A DNA stretch of 64,000 nucleotides from Streptomyces sp. NBC_00353. GTDB lineage: Bacteria > Actinomycetota > Actinomycetes > Streptomycetales > Streptomycetaceae. Where the stretch lies: the NCBI RefSeq assembly GCF_036108815.1, contig NZ_CP107985.1, positions 6,259,501-6,323,500 on the forward strand. The letters run 5' to 3'. A program made the position numbers and the translations under genes. Under the pieces are notes generated by a model. That model did no database searches and was not told the DNA's origin. It worked only from the letters and a program-made list of their open reading frames with translations. Position 1 is the first letter of the stretch. Each line of letters begins with the position of its first letter. This document shows positions 33,805 to 41,659 of this stretch, piece after piece.

Positions 33805-35301
33805 ATGGACCACGGGGAAAGCGGCTCGGGTACGCCGTTCGAGAGCATGTCCCACGAGGAGATGCTGGCGTGGCTGGACCAGGCCAACAGCGGGGCGATA
33901 CAGGGTGCGGCCGACCGACTGGTGAGCGCGGCCAAAGAGATCCGCAAGATCGCGGAAGACCTGAAGGTGCGCCCGCAGTGGGTCGAATGGAAGGGCGAGG
34001 GCGCCGACGCATTCCGCACATGGAGCGCGGACCTGGCCAACTCCACGCTGCGCCTGGGCGATTACAGCGAGGGCGCGTCGAAGTGGCTGACGCAGGCTTC
34101 GAACGCGGTCGCGTCGGCCCAGGCGGCGATCCCGCGCACCCAGGCGGGTGCACATGCCAACCTGGACGCGGCGTTGGCGGCGCGCAATGACCCGGATGCG
34201 TCGGCGGTTGCGCAGAAGTCGGCGGAGACGCTGATCGCAACCCAGGAGGCGAACCGCCAGGAGGCGGCTGCGCAGATGCGGAAGCTGGCGCAGACGTACT
34301 CGTTGTCTGCTTCGCAGATGGACGGACTGGAGAAGCCGGCGTTTCCGCCCCCGCCGCAGGCGATTGTGCCGAAGGACGAGGTCGGCCGTGGCCAGGACGA
34401 GTCTGTCGCGGGCGGTACCGGGAGCGGTGTCTCTTCCGATCGCACCGGATACACGTCGGTGACACAGGGACCGGGCGCGGATTCATCGGGCCGTGTGTCT
34501 GCACCCTCAGGAAACATGATCGGGTCCCAGCCTGCGGGAAGCACCCCCATCTCGAGGCCGGTAGACATGGGGATTGACGGAGTCGCCACGCTGCCGGACG
34601 CTCCGTCAGTTCCGTCCGTGACCCCGTCAGGTCTTCCGGGAGGAGGCAGGCCTGAAAGCGTCCTCCCTTCCACGGGAGTTCCCGTACCTCCCGCCTTCGG
34701 CGGCGGACCTGTGATGCCATCCGGTCCAAGTGGCGGGGGCAAGGCGACGGGGATCTCGCGTCCATCGATGCCGGGCACCGGGGTAGGTCCACTCGGTTCT
34801 GGTCCTATCGGTCGCCCCTCTGGAGGCGGCGGAATCACCGGGGGACGTGCAGTTCCCCAGACTTCAGGGCGCCCGGCGGGTGGAATTCCTCGTGGGACGG
34901 TGATCGGTGGCGAGGGAACACAGGGACGTGCGCCGATGGGCCGTGCCATGGGTGCAGGAGGCGTGGGTTCCGGCATCGGTCCTGGCCAAAGCGGGATGAG
35001 CGGCGGCCGTCGTCTCGCAGGCGAAACGGGCGGCATTGTAGGTGGTCGTTCTCAGCAGCCCGGCCGCACTGGCATGCGCCCATTCACACCTGGGGGGTCT
35101 GGCCTGGTGAGGGCCGCCAGGCCAGCCGAGGGCGCGCACGGTGTTGGTCCGGTGGGGAGGGGCGCACCGATGTCTCCGCACAGTTCTCGGACGGGGGATC
35201 CGCGTCGCGATGAGGGAGGCGAGCGACCGGATTACCTCACTGAAGACCAGGAGACCTGGCAGCAGGGTGCCAGACGTGTTGTGCCTCCGGTCATCGACTG
35301 A
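33805..35301 (+). CDS. WXG-type protein with long Gly/Pro-rich tail (probable type VII substrate)
   Basis: 498 residues. The N-terminal ~175 residues are helical and carry a WXG motif, WKG at 62-64 in EWKGEGADAFRTW, like the fold shared by ESX and PPE-type proteins. Residues ~180-470 are Gly, Pro and Ser-rich, with no predicted fold. The last 25 residues return to ordinary sequence (RPDYLTEDQETW ... VPPVID), with YLTED at 477-481 fitting YxxxD. No Sec signal is present. Start ATG 33805. I infer a secreted or surface protein handled by a type VII machine; the mycosin gene follows 27 bases later. Confidence 0.8.
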   Translation: MDHGESGSGTPFESMSHEEMLAWLDQANSGAIQGAADRLVSAAKEIRKIAEDLKVRPQWVEWKGEGADAFRTWSADLANSTLRLGDYSEGASKWLTQASNAVASAQAAIPRTQAGAHANLDAALAARNDPDASAVAQKSAETLIATQEANRQEAAAQMRKLAQTYSLSASQMDGLEKPAFPPPPQAIVPKDEVGRGQDESVAGGTGSGVSSDRTGYTSVTQGPGADSSGRVSAPSGNMIGSQPAGSTPISRPVDMGIDGVATLPDAPSVPSVTPSGLPGGGRPESVLPSTGVPVPPAFGGGPVMPSGPSGGGKATGISRPSMPGTGVGPLGSGPIGRPSGGGGITGGRAVPQTSGRPAGGIPRGTVIGGEGTQGRAPMGRAMGAGGVGSGIGPGQSGMSGGRRLAGETGGIVGGRSQQPGRTGMRPFTPGGSGLVRAARPAEGAHGVGPVGRGAPMSPHSSRTGDPRRDEGGERPDYLTEDQETWQQGARRVVPPVID

Positions 35302-35328
35302 TCAGCGAGAGAACGGCAGAGGAAGCAG

Positions 35329-36702
35329 ATGAGTACCAGTAGTAGCAGTACGGAACTCTTTCGTCGTCGAGTCGTGGTCTCCGCGATGTTGGGGCTGCTA
35401 CTTGCAGGCTCTGCTGTCGGGCCCGCGCATGCGGACTCCGTGCGCTCCAGACAGTGGCATCTCACCGCCATGAGGGCCGAGGAGATGTGGGAGACGAGCA
35501 CGGGTGAGAACGTTACTGTTGCTGTTATTGACTCAGGCGTCGACTCTTCAAATCCGGATCTTCAAGGCCAGGTGCTCAAGGGTAAGGATCTGGCGCCGAA
35601 TTCTCCTGGAGATGAACGCACCGATTACAACGGCCATGGCACTGGAATGGCCGGATTGATCGCCGGAACGGGGAAGTCTGGTGGAGGAGATGGTGCGTTC
35701 GGCCTCGCTCCTGGATCCAAGATTCTCCCCATTCGGATGAGGGACGATGCTGGTCGCGTCAATGGCGCTACCGGTGATGCAAACTTCAATAGAGACTTGC
35801 CCATTGCTATCCGCTTCGCGGTGGACCATGGGGCAAAGGTCATTAACATTTCTCTGGGGAATGGCACCGGATCGCGACAGGTCTCGGATGCCGTTAAATA
35901 TGCGCTCGAAAATGGCTCGCTCATCTTTTCCGCCGTTGGAAATAGCGGCGATGAAGCCAATGCTGTTGAGTATCCGGCCGGTACGCCTGGCGTCGTGGGA
36001 GTGGGGGCGATCGGTGAGGACCTCCGCAAGGCTGGCTGGTCTCAGTACGGGCCACAGGTAGACCTCTCAGCGCCGGGCGTCAACATGATCCACGCCTGCG
36101 GCGGAGAGACTGGTGTGTGTAAAGGCAAGGGGACCAGCGACGCGACCGCCATCGCCTCCGCTTCTGCCGCGCTCATCTGGTCCAAGCACCCGGACTGGAC
36201 GAACAATCAGGTCCTGCGCGTCATGCTCAACACGGCAGGCGGCCCGACCAGCGGCGCCGAGCGTACTGACTACATCGGCTACGGCGTCGTCCGCCCCCGC
36301 ATCGCGCTGAAAACCCCCGGCGACCCCGGCCCGGCCGACGAGTACCCACTCCCCGATCTCGCGGCAGCCGAGAGCGCTCAGCCCTCAGCCAAGCCCTCCC
36401 AGGCGACCGGAAGTTCAGAGAGCGACGACAAGCCGGCCACCGCAGCCCCGGCATCCGGTACCGACAGCAACACTGGCCTCTGGATCGGCCTCGGTATCGG
36501 TGTCGCCGCTCTTATCGGCGCAGCGGTCACCGCCTTGGCCATCCGCTCCCGCCGCCGCAGGTCCGCCGCACTTGTGCCGCAGCCCTATGGGCCTCCGCAC
36601 CCGTATCAGCAGCCTCCGTACCCGGCCTATGGACCCCCACCGGGTGCTCCTGGCTCCAATTCTCCGTATGGAGGCGCGCCCGGGCAAGGGCCGAACTTCT
36701 GA
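35329..36702 (+). CDS. Type VII secretion-associated serine protease, mycosin (S8 subtilisin)
   Basis: 457 residues. Signal peptide (RRRVVVSAMLGLLLAGSAVGPAHA), then an S8 domain with D68 (AVIDSGVD), H103 (NGHGTGMAGLIAG), oxyanion N205 (SAVGNSG) and S270 (KGTSDATAIASASA). A membrane helix at ~382-405 (GLWIGLGIGVAALIGAAVTALAI) and a Pro/Tyr-rich cytoplasmic tail complete the mycosin layout. All catalytic residues are kept. G+C is much lower than in its neighbours in roughly 35330-36100 (53% by hand count over 35761-35940), with many codons unusual for Streptomyces; from about 36110 it returns to normal. Confidence 0.92.
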   Translation: MSTSSSSTELFRRRVVVSAMLGLLLAGSAVGPAHADSVRSRQWHLTAMRAEEMWETSTGENVTVAVIDSGVDSSNPDLQGQVLKGKDLAPNSPGDERTDYNGHGTGMAGLIAGTGKSGGGDGAFGLAPGSKILPIRMRDDAGRVNGATGDANFNRDLPIAIRFAVDHGAKVINISLGNGTGSRQVSDAVKYALENGSLIFSAVGNSGDEANAVEYPAGTPGVVGVGAIGEDLRKAGWSQYGPQVDLSAPGVNMIHACGGETGVCKGKGTSDATAIASASAALIWSKHPDWTNNQVLRVMLNTAGGPTSGAERTDYIGYGVVRPRIALKTPGDPGPADEYPLPDLAAAESAQPSAKPSQATGSSESDDKPATAAPASGTDSNTGLWIGLGIGVAALIGAAVTALAIRSRRRRSAALVPQPYGPPHPYQQPPYPAYGPPPGAPGSNSPYGGAPGQGPNF

Positions 36703-36823
36703 GGACGGGGATGGCGGCCAGGTGGTCGAGGCCACGGTCAAGTGGTCCGTTCTGACGGTGAAGTCGACGAGCGAGCCGAAGTACGCCCGGTGGTGAGTGG
36801 GGCAATGACACGGAAGAATGCTG

Positions 36824-37528
36824 ATGTTCATGAGTGGTAGGCGTATCTGCAGAGGGCTCTCCCGCGCGGTTGTCGCAGCCGCCCTGCTGGCCGGTGCCGT
36901 CGGCTGCGGAGGGGATGAGGACGACCCCGCGAAGGCGGCCCGGGAGCAGTCTGTGGCCCCTGAGCGGCTCTGTGGAGGTGCCGCCGTGTCCGCCGGGGCG
37001 GGGAAGGCGCTGAAGGCCATCACCGGCTCGTCGCGGTTCGAGGCGTCCGCCGAGAAGTCCACGGTGGCCCACGCCGCAGAGGAGCTGGTCGGCATTGTCT
37101 CCGGCCGTATCCCCGAGCCCGTCGGCAACAAGGGCGACGTCTGCCGCATCTATACCCCGGTCGGGACGCCTGGCTACGAACTCCGTGTCACCTGGAGATT
37201 GTCCAACGAGGCCACGGGGGCGGACACCAAGCCACCCTCGGGGTTTACTCGGCTGGAGATCGGGGAGTGGGCGGCTGCCGCCCACGACGAGGCCTATGTC
37301 CGGTTCATCTGCCGGAGCCAGAAGCTGCCCGGGTCCGTGCAGAACCCTGCGTACGTCGAGATGAACGTCGAGCGGATGGGGATGCCGAAGGAGCCCGAGG
37401 GCGACGTCGAGGCACTGAAGAGGGCCTACGCGACCGTGGCGCACTCCGTGTCGCTGGCCATGGCGAAGCAGCTGGACTGCGAGGGGGACGGCGGACTCGA
37501 GGCGCAGCCGTCACTGGACCCCGCGTAA
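36824..37528 (+). CDS. Lipoprotein of unknown function in the type VII-associated cluster
   Basis: 234 residues. A basic start (SGRRICRGLSR), hydrophobic core and lipobox LAGAVGC mark a lipoprotein; the twin-Arg is near but not a full Tat motif. The mature part has several Cys (in RLCGGAA, VCRIYT, FICRSQ and LDCEGD) and a VEALKRAYATVAHSVSLAMAKQL helix near the end, similar in style to DUF3558 lipoproteins, though I am not sure of the family. ATG 36824 is chosen for GGAAG 7 bases upstream; 36818 and 36830 are alternatives. It lies 121 bases after the mycosin gene, same strand. Confidence 0.75.
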   Translation: MFMSGRRICRGLSRAVVAAALLAGAVGCGGDEDDPAKAAREQSVAPERLCGGAAVSAGAGKALKAITGSSRFEASAEKSTVAHAAEELVGIVSGRIPEPVGNKGDVCRIYTPVGTPGYELRVTWRLSNEATGADTKPPSGFTRLEIGEWAAAAHDEAYVRFICRSQKLPGSVQNPAYVEMNVERMGMPKEPEGDVEALKRAYATVAHSVSLAMAKQLDCEGDGGLEAQPSLDPA

Positions 37529-37551
37529 CGCAGGGAGCACAAGGGACGGCC

Positions 37552-37586
37552 GAAATGGCGGCACCCCACCGGGGTGCCGCCATTTC
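37552..37586. terminator. Strong bidirectional terminator between lipoprotein and tRNA-Cys
   Basis: Perfect 16-bp stem (37552-37567 with 37571-37586), 3-base loop ACC, GTTT after it on the + strand and an AT-rich arm on the other. It ends the rightward lipoprotein transcript and lies 22 bases past the 3' end of the leftward tRNA. Confidence 0.9.
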
Positions 37587-37608
37587 GTTTCGCCTGGTCA
37601 GGCGCCAG

Positions 37609-37680
37609 AGGCCGCGACCGGAATCGAACCCGCGTAACTCGCTTTGCAGGCGAGTCCCTCAACCACTCGGGCACATGGCC
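37609..37680 (-). tRNA. tRNA-Cys (GCA), imperfect stems
   Basis: 72 bases without CCA. Anticodon stem CTCGC/GCGAG with loop CTGCAAA gives anticodon GCA. The discriminator is U, the cysteine identity base. The acceptor stem (GGCCATG/CGCGGCC) has an A-C mismatch and a G-U pair, and the T-stem has a G-G mismatch, so folding may be weak. Lies 20 bases after the leftward acyltransferase gene. Very similar to the tRNA-Cys at 39619-39690. Confidence 0.85.
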
Positions 37681-37699
37681 GAGTGTGCGCGTCGCGCGA

Positions 37700-38872
37700 T
37701 CAAGTCGCCGTGGTCGGCTGCTCGGCGGCACTGCGGGGCGCCGGAACTGTCGCCGTCACCGTGGACGGGGCGGGCGCAGTGAACGTCTCCGTGAACACCG
37801 GCTGCGCACGTGGCGGGGCAGGGGCGAACATCCAGCCGATGGACGGTCGGGTCAGTGGCCGAACCAGTCGGCGGACCGGCGGAGAGCCGAGCGTCATCGT
37901 CAGCAGGACCGCGCAAAGCACCAGACCGGCGATCTCGACGGGGGTATTCACCCGGGAGATCCAGCCCTGTTCCCGGAACGGCATGATGACCAACGGGTGC
38001 AGCAGATAGATGGTGAAGCCGCCCGCCCCCAACGCGGAGATCAGCGGCAGCCGCCGTCGGGGCATCAGCCTCAGCAGGCAGAGCACCAGGGCCGCGGCCG
38101 AGGCCAGCACCAGCAGCCGGATGACCCAGGCCCATTCGAGGCTCATCGGATCGGCGACGGAGTAGGGGTGGCGCATCGACAGCCAGTTGCCCTTGATGTC
38201 CCGGTGCCACAGCCAGCCGGCGACACAGGAGGCCAGAATGCCGGCGATCGCCACGGGCAGGCTCCAGCGGCTGGTGAACCAGGTGTGCAGATAGCCCTGG
38301 CCGATCCGCCAGCCGAGGTAGAACAACGGCATATAGACAAGGGTCCGACTGGCGGAGAAGGCCATCCCGAACTCGTCGATGTATCCCACCGCGAGGGCGA
38401 CGCCGGTGGTGATCACCAGCGGGTGGCGCAGCTGCACCACCAGCGGCAGCAGCAGCCGCCAGAAGAAGAGGGACATCAGGAACCACAAGGTCCACGGCAG
38501 TTGGACGACATGCAGGGTGAACTCGGCGCCCAGCCAACGGCTCTCCAGCGAGAAGAGCAGACTGAACACCAGGGCGGGCAGCACGATGCTCTGCAGCAGG
38601 GAGCGCAGGGGGCGGGGACCGAGCGGACCCGGGCTGCTGAACACACCGGCCAACATGACGAAGGCCGGCACTCGGAAGGCCCAGCTTGCGATGTGGAAGG
38701 AGTGCAGCACGTCCTCCCGTTCCATGATGCTGCCCACGGTGTGCAGAACCACGATCAGTGTGGCGGAGACGAACCGAGTGTTGTCCCACCATGGATCCCT
38801 GGCCCGTTCGGCCCGCGCAGTCCCTTGGGGATTGCCGGTGACGGCGGCGGATCTCGGGAGTGGCTTGTCCAT
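37700..38872 (-). CDS. Acyltransferase-3 family membrane protein
   Basis: About 390 residues with ~10 membrane helices. It opens with DPWWDNTRFVSATLIVVLHTVGS, the family start with its conserved His, and has LPWTLWFLMSLFFWRLL and GGFTIYLLHPLVI further on. Family members acylate surface sugars or lipids. The C-terminal ~55 residues are Pro/Thr/Ala-rich. The ATG at 38872 is preferred over an in-frame ATG at 38995, which would add 41 residues unlike the family. It is a different paralogue from the one in the mat operon. It sits between two tRNA-Cys genes. Confidence 0.85.
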   Translation of the reverse strand: MDKPLPRSAAVTGNPQGTARAERARDPWWDNTRFVSATLIVVLHTVGSIMEREDVLHSFHIASWAFRVPAFVMLAGVFSSPGPLGPRPLRSLLQSIVLPALVFSLLFSLESRWLGAEFTLHVVQLPWTLWFLMSLFFWRLLLPLVVQLRHPLVITTGVALAVGYIDEFGMAFSASRTLVYMPLFYLGWRIGQGYLHTWFTSRWSLPVAIAGILASCVAGWLWHRDIKGNWLSMRHPYSVADPMSLEWAWVIRLLVLASAAALVLCLLRLMPRRRLPLISALGAGGFTIYLLHPLVIMPFREQGWISRVNTPVEIAGLVLCAVLLTMTLGSPPVRRLVRPLTRPSIGWMFAPAPPRAQPVFTETFTAPAPSTVTATVPAPRSAAEQPTTAT

Positions 38873-39095
38873 CGCGGCGAGGCTCCTGACAGCGGGCCGG
38901 CCGTGACATGGGCTGCCGCACTGGTGATCGAATCGGGTGGATGGGCACACTGTGCCCGACCGTCGCGAAGGAGCCGGTTGCCGCTTCAGGTTCATACGGT
39001 GAACCCCGCATGTACATCAGGGGCAAGGGGTGCCGAGAGCGTGACGATGCCTGCGCCGGAGTATGAGAGGGCCGTGTCGGTCCTGGGGCCCGCGC

Positions 39096-39167
39096 CCGGC
39101 TTACGCCCCCGCCACCGCTCCTGCCGGCTCCAACTCGCCTTACGGAGCCCCCGGCGCAAGGCCCGTA
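39096..39167 (+). pseudogene. Remnant of a mycosin C-terminal tail
   Basis: Read in frame from 39096, the DNA encodes PAYAPATAPAG then SNSPYGAPGARP. The intact mycosin ends PAYGPPPGAPG then SNSPYGGAPGQGPNF. The shared PAY, SNSPYG and APG blocks, in order and on the same strand, are too similar for chance in my view, and there is no start codon, catalytic domain or membrane helix before it. It looks like the 3' end of a lost second copy. Confidence 0.6.
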
Positions 39168-39240
39168 CTCTTGAATTCGCAAACGGGACCTTGCGGACAA
39201 GGTGCGGTAAACTGCGGTCGCGCGGTGTACCGCGGATATC

Positions 39241-39246
39241 TAGCGT
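39241..39246 (+). promoter_or_regulatory. Predicted -10 element of the GntR gene (leaderless)
   Basis: TAGCGT followed by 7 bases and the ATG at 39254. Confidence 0.5.
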
Positions 39247-39253
39247 CAACTGC

Positions 39254-39493
39254 ATGAGTGAGGATCTTGACCGAACGCGCCCTGTGTGGCGCCAGGTGGC
39301 GGCAGTGATCACTGCTCGCATCGCGGACGGCGCTTACCCGGTGGGCGGGAAGGTCCCCAGCGTGGTGGAGCTGTCGACGGAGTTCGGGATTGCGGCCTCG
39401 ACGGCTCAGAAGGCGTTGACCCATCTGAAGGCCGAAGGGCTCATCCGTACCGAGGTCGGTCTCGGTTCGTTCGTTGCCGATGGGCCGTCGTAG
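39254..39493 (+). CDS. Small GntR-family DNA-binding protein
   Basis: 79 residues: essentially only the GntR winged helix-turn-helix (PVWRQVAAVITARIADGAYPVGGKVPS, STAQKALTHLKAEGLIRTEVG). There is no effector-binding domain, so any signal must come from a partner or it may act as a simple or dominant-negative DNA binder. Such stand-alone GntR heads are common in Streptomyces. A TAGCGT box 7 bases before the ATG suggests a leaderless mRNA. An inverted repeat CGCGGT-GT-ACCGCG just upstream could be its own operator. Confidence 0.88.
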   Translation: MSEDLDRTRPVWRQVAAVITARIADGAYPVGGKVPSVVELSTEFGIAASTAQKALTHLKAEGLIRTEVGLGSFVADGPS

Positions 39494-39547
39494 CTCCGGT
39501 TGTGGCTTCGGGCCGACCCGGCCGCGGGGCGGGCCCTGGGCGGGAAA

Positions 39548-39592
39548 TGAAGGTGGGGAAGCGGCCCCGAACGGGCCGCTTCCCCACCTTCA
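39548..39592. terminator. Strong bidirectional terminator between GntR gene and tRNA-Cys
   Basis: Perfect 20-bp stem (39548-39567 with 39573-39592), loop CGAAC. It lies 27 bases past the 3' end of the leftward tRNA and 55 bases after the rightward GntR stop. The position relative to the tRNA repeats that of the hairpin at 37552-37586. Confidence 0.9.
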
Positions 39593-39618
39593 GCAGATCC
39601 GCGTGACTCCCGGACCGG

Positions 39619-39690
39619 AGACCGTGACCGGATTCGAACCGGTGTAACTCGAGTTGCAGTCGAGCCCCTGAACCACTCGGGCACACGGTC
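39619..39690 (-). tRNA. tRNA-Cys (GCA)
   Basis: 72 bases without CCA. Acceptor GACCGTG/CACGGTC and T-stem ACCGG/CCGGT are perfectly paired; anticodon stem CTCGA/TCGAG with loop CTGCAAC gives GCA; discriminator U. This is the well-formed partner of the tRNA at 37609-37680, with which it shares most of its sequence outside the acceptor and parts of the anticodon and T stems. Confidence 0.92.
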
Positions 39691-39895
39691 GTGCACTTCT
39701 TGCGTTTTCTGCGTGTCCTGCTGATGTGTCGACCGTAGGGGCGGTGGAGGCGGGCGCTCAAGGGTGCGGGGCGGGGTGCAATGCGACTGCCATACGCCGT
39801 TCATGGTCGGCGCCCCGTTCCGCGCCCCCGGTCCTACGACCAAGGGACCAGTGCGCGACCGACTCGCGCCAGGGGTCAAAGCGGATCTTGCCCCT

Positions 39896-39901
39896 TACTC
39901 T
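39896..39901 (+). promoter_or_regulatory. Predicted -10 element of the MFS gene (leaderless)
   Basis: TACTCT, 7 bases before the ATG at 39909; GTCAAA at 39875-39880 could be the -35, at a 15-base spacing. Confidence 0.45.
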
Positions 39902-39908
39902 TGGGCTC

Positions 39909-41372
39909 ATGACCGCCCTCGAACCGCGTGACGCCGATGTCTCGCCCCATGCTGTGGACACTCCCGTCGTCGCCGAATCCGAAGGGCTGCTGGGCCGGAC
40001 CTATCGGGCGCTCAGCATCGGCATCGTCTCCGTCGTGTTCCTGATCGCCTTCGAGGCGACCGCCGTCGGGACCGCGATGCCGGTCGCCGCCCGTGAGCTG
40101 CACGGCATTCCCTTGTACGCGTTCGCGTTCTCCGCGTACTTCACGACCAGTCTCTTCGCCATGGTGCTCTCCGGGCAGTGGGCGGACCGGCGCGGGCCGC
40201 TGGCGCCGCTGGCCGCCGGGATCAGTGCTTTCGGGGCCGGGCTGCTGCTGTCGGGGACGGCGGGCAGCATGTGGATGTTCATCGCCGGGCGGGCCGTGCA
40301 GGGGCTCGGTGGCGGGCTGGTGATCGTGGCGTTGTACGTGGTGGTCAGCCGGGCCTATCCGGAGCGGATCCGGCCGGCGATCATGGCCGCTTTCGCCGCG
40401 AGCTGGGTCGTCCCGTCCGTCGTCGGGCCGCTCGCCTCCGGCAGCGTGACCGAGCATCTGGGCTGGCGCTGGGTCTTCGTCGGGATTCCGGTGCTGGTGG
40501 TCTTCCCGCTGGCCCTCGCGCTGCCCGCGATCCGGCGCATGGCGTCCGGGCCTGCCGATCCGTCGGCGCCCGTCGAACCGTACGACCGCCGGCGCATCGG
40601 TCTGGCGCTCGGTATTTCGGTGGGGGCCGGTCTGCTCCAGTACGCGGGGCAGGAGCGGAACTGGTTCGCGCTGGTTCCGGCCGCCGCGGGCGTCGCTCTG
40701 CTCATTCCCGCCGTACGGGGGCTGCTGCCCACGGGCACCGGGCGGGCGGCGCGCGGACTGCCGTCGGTGGTGCTGCTGCGCGGGATCGCCGCCGGGTCGT
40801 TCATCGCCGCCGAGTCCTTCGTGCCGCTGATGCTGGTGACGCAGCGCGGACTGTCCCCGACGATGGCCGGGCTGTCGCTGGCCGCCGGGGGCGGGACCTG
40901 GGCGCTCGGCTCGTACGTCCAGGCCCGGCCGCGCCTGGAGCCGTACCGGGAGCGGCTGATGGTGGGCGGCATGGTGCTGGTCGTGGCGGCGATCGCGGGC
41001 GCACCGTCGGTGCTGATCGCGTCGGTGCCGGTGTGGACGGTGGCCGTCGCCTGGGCCGTCGGGTGCTTCGGCATGGGCATGGTGATCGCTTCGACGAGCG
41101 TGCTGCTGCTGAAACTGTCGGCGCCGGAGGAGGCGGGGGCCAACTCCGCCGCGCTGCAGATCTCCGACGGGCTGTCGAACGTGCTGCTGCTGGCCGCGGG
41201 CGGCGCGGCGTTCGCCGCGCTCGGCGGCGGCGCGGTGGGGGCGGCGCACGACGCCGTGGAGGCGGGGGCGTCCGGGGCGCATCCGGGGGCGTTCGCGGTG
41301 GTGTTCCTGCCGATGGCGGGGGTGGCGCTGGTGGGGGCGTGGGTGGCGGGCCGGGTGCGGGAAAAGGCGTAG
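39909..41372 (+). CDS. MFS transporter (multidrug-type, 14-helix size)
   Basis: 487 residues with 12-14 membrane helices. Motif A (GQWADRRGPLAP near residue 91) and the antiporter motif C region (AASWVVPSVVGPLASGSVTEHLGWRWVF) mark a drug/proton antiporter of the DHA2/EmrB style. The ATG at 39909 follows a TACTCT box by 7 bases. Stand-alone gene; substrate unknown. Confidence 0.87.
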   Translation: MTALEPRDADVSPHAVDTPVVAESEGLLGRTYRALSIGIVSVVFLIAFEATAVGTAMPVAARELHGIPLYAFAFSAYFTTSLFAMVLSGQWADRRGPLAPLAAGISAFGAGLLLSGTAGSMWMFIAGRAVQGLGGGLVIVALYVVVSRAYPERIRPAIMAAFAASWVVPSVVGPLASGSVTEHLGWRWVFVGIPVLVVFPLALALPAIRRMASGPADPSAPVEPYDRRRIGLALGISVGAGLLQYAGQERNWFALVPAAAGVALLIPAVRGLLPTGTGRAARGLPSVVLLRGIAAGSFIAAESFVPLMLVTQRGLSPTMAGLSLAAGGGTWALGSYVQARPRLEPYRERLMVGGMVLVVAAIAGAPSVLIASVPVWTVAVAWAVGCFGMGMVIASTSVLLLKLSAPEEAGANSAALQISDGLSNVLLLAAGGAAFAALGGGAVGAAHDAVEAGASGAHPGAFAVVFLPMAGVALVGAWVAGRVREKA

Positions 41373-41659
41373 TACCGCGTGATCGCACGGCATACCGCTC
41401 ACGCACGGCTGGTCTGAATCCACGGTTCACCGACGAGGAGCCGGCCGTCTCGACATGCCCGGGATCGCTGCGGAACTGCCCGTGTTCGCTGCGTGGAACT
41501 CCCTGTGAAGAGGGTCTCAACGGAGCCGAACCATGGTTCGTCCATACGGGGTTCCGGCCGGGCCCCCGGTAGGGTGGCCCGGTTGTCGTATCGCGTGCGA
41601 GCCCGTCCCGGCCCGTGCGGACAGCGCCCCACGTACCCGAGAGCCCCGAACCGGAGACC

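Larger units (their letters stand above)
38873..39253. other. Region between the acyltransferase and the GntR gene
   Basis: 380 bases without an intact gene. Contains the decayed mycosin-tail segment (listed separately), an inverted repeat CGCGGT-GT-ACCGCG just upstream of the GntR promoter (about 39220-39233), and a stretch with mixed codon signal from 38900 to 39090 in which I see nothing further. Confidence 0.5.

Noticed and set aside
35329..36110. Low-G+C patch as part of a prophage or genomic island
   Set aside because: Confined to one gene with intact mycosin architecture; no phage, integrase or transposase genes nearby. Kept as a recombination signal only.
33228..37528. Complete type VII secretion system
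   Set aside because: EccB, EccC, EccD and EccE homologues are absent from the window, and no 100-residue EsxA/EsxB pair is present.
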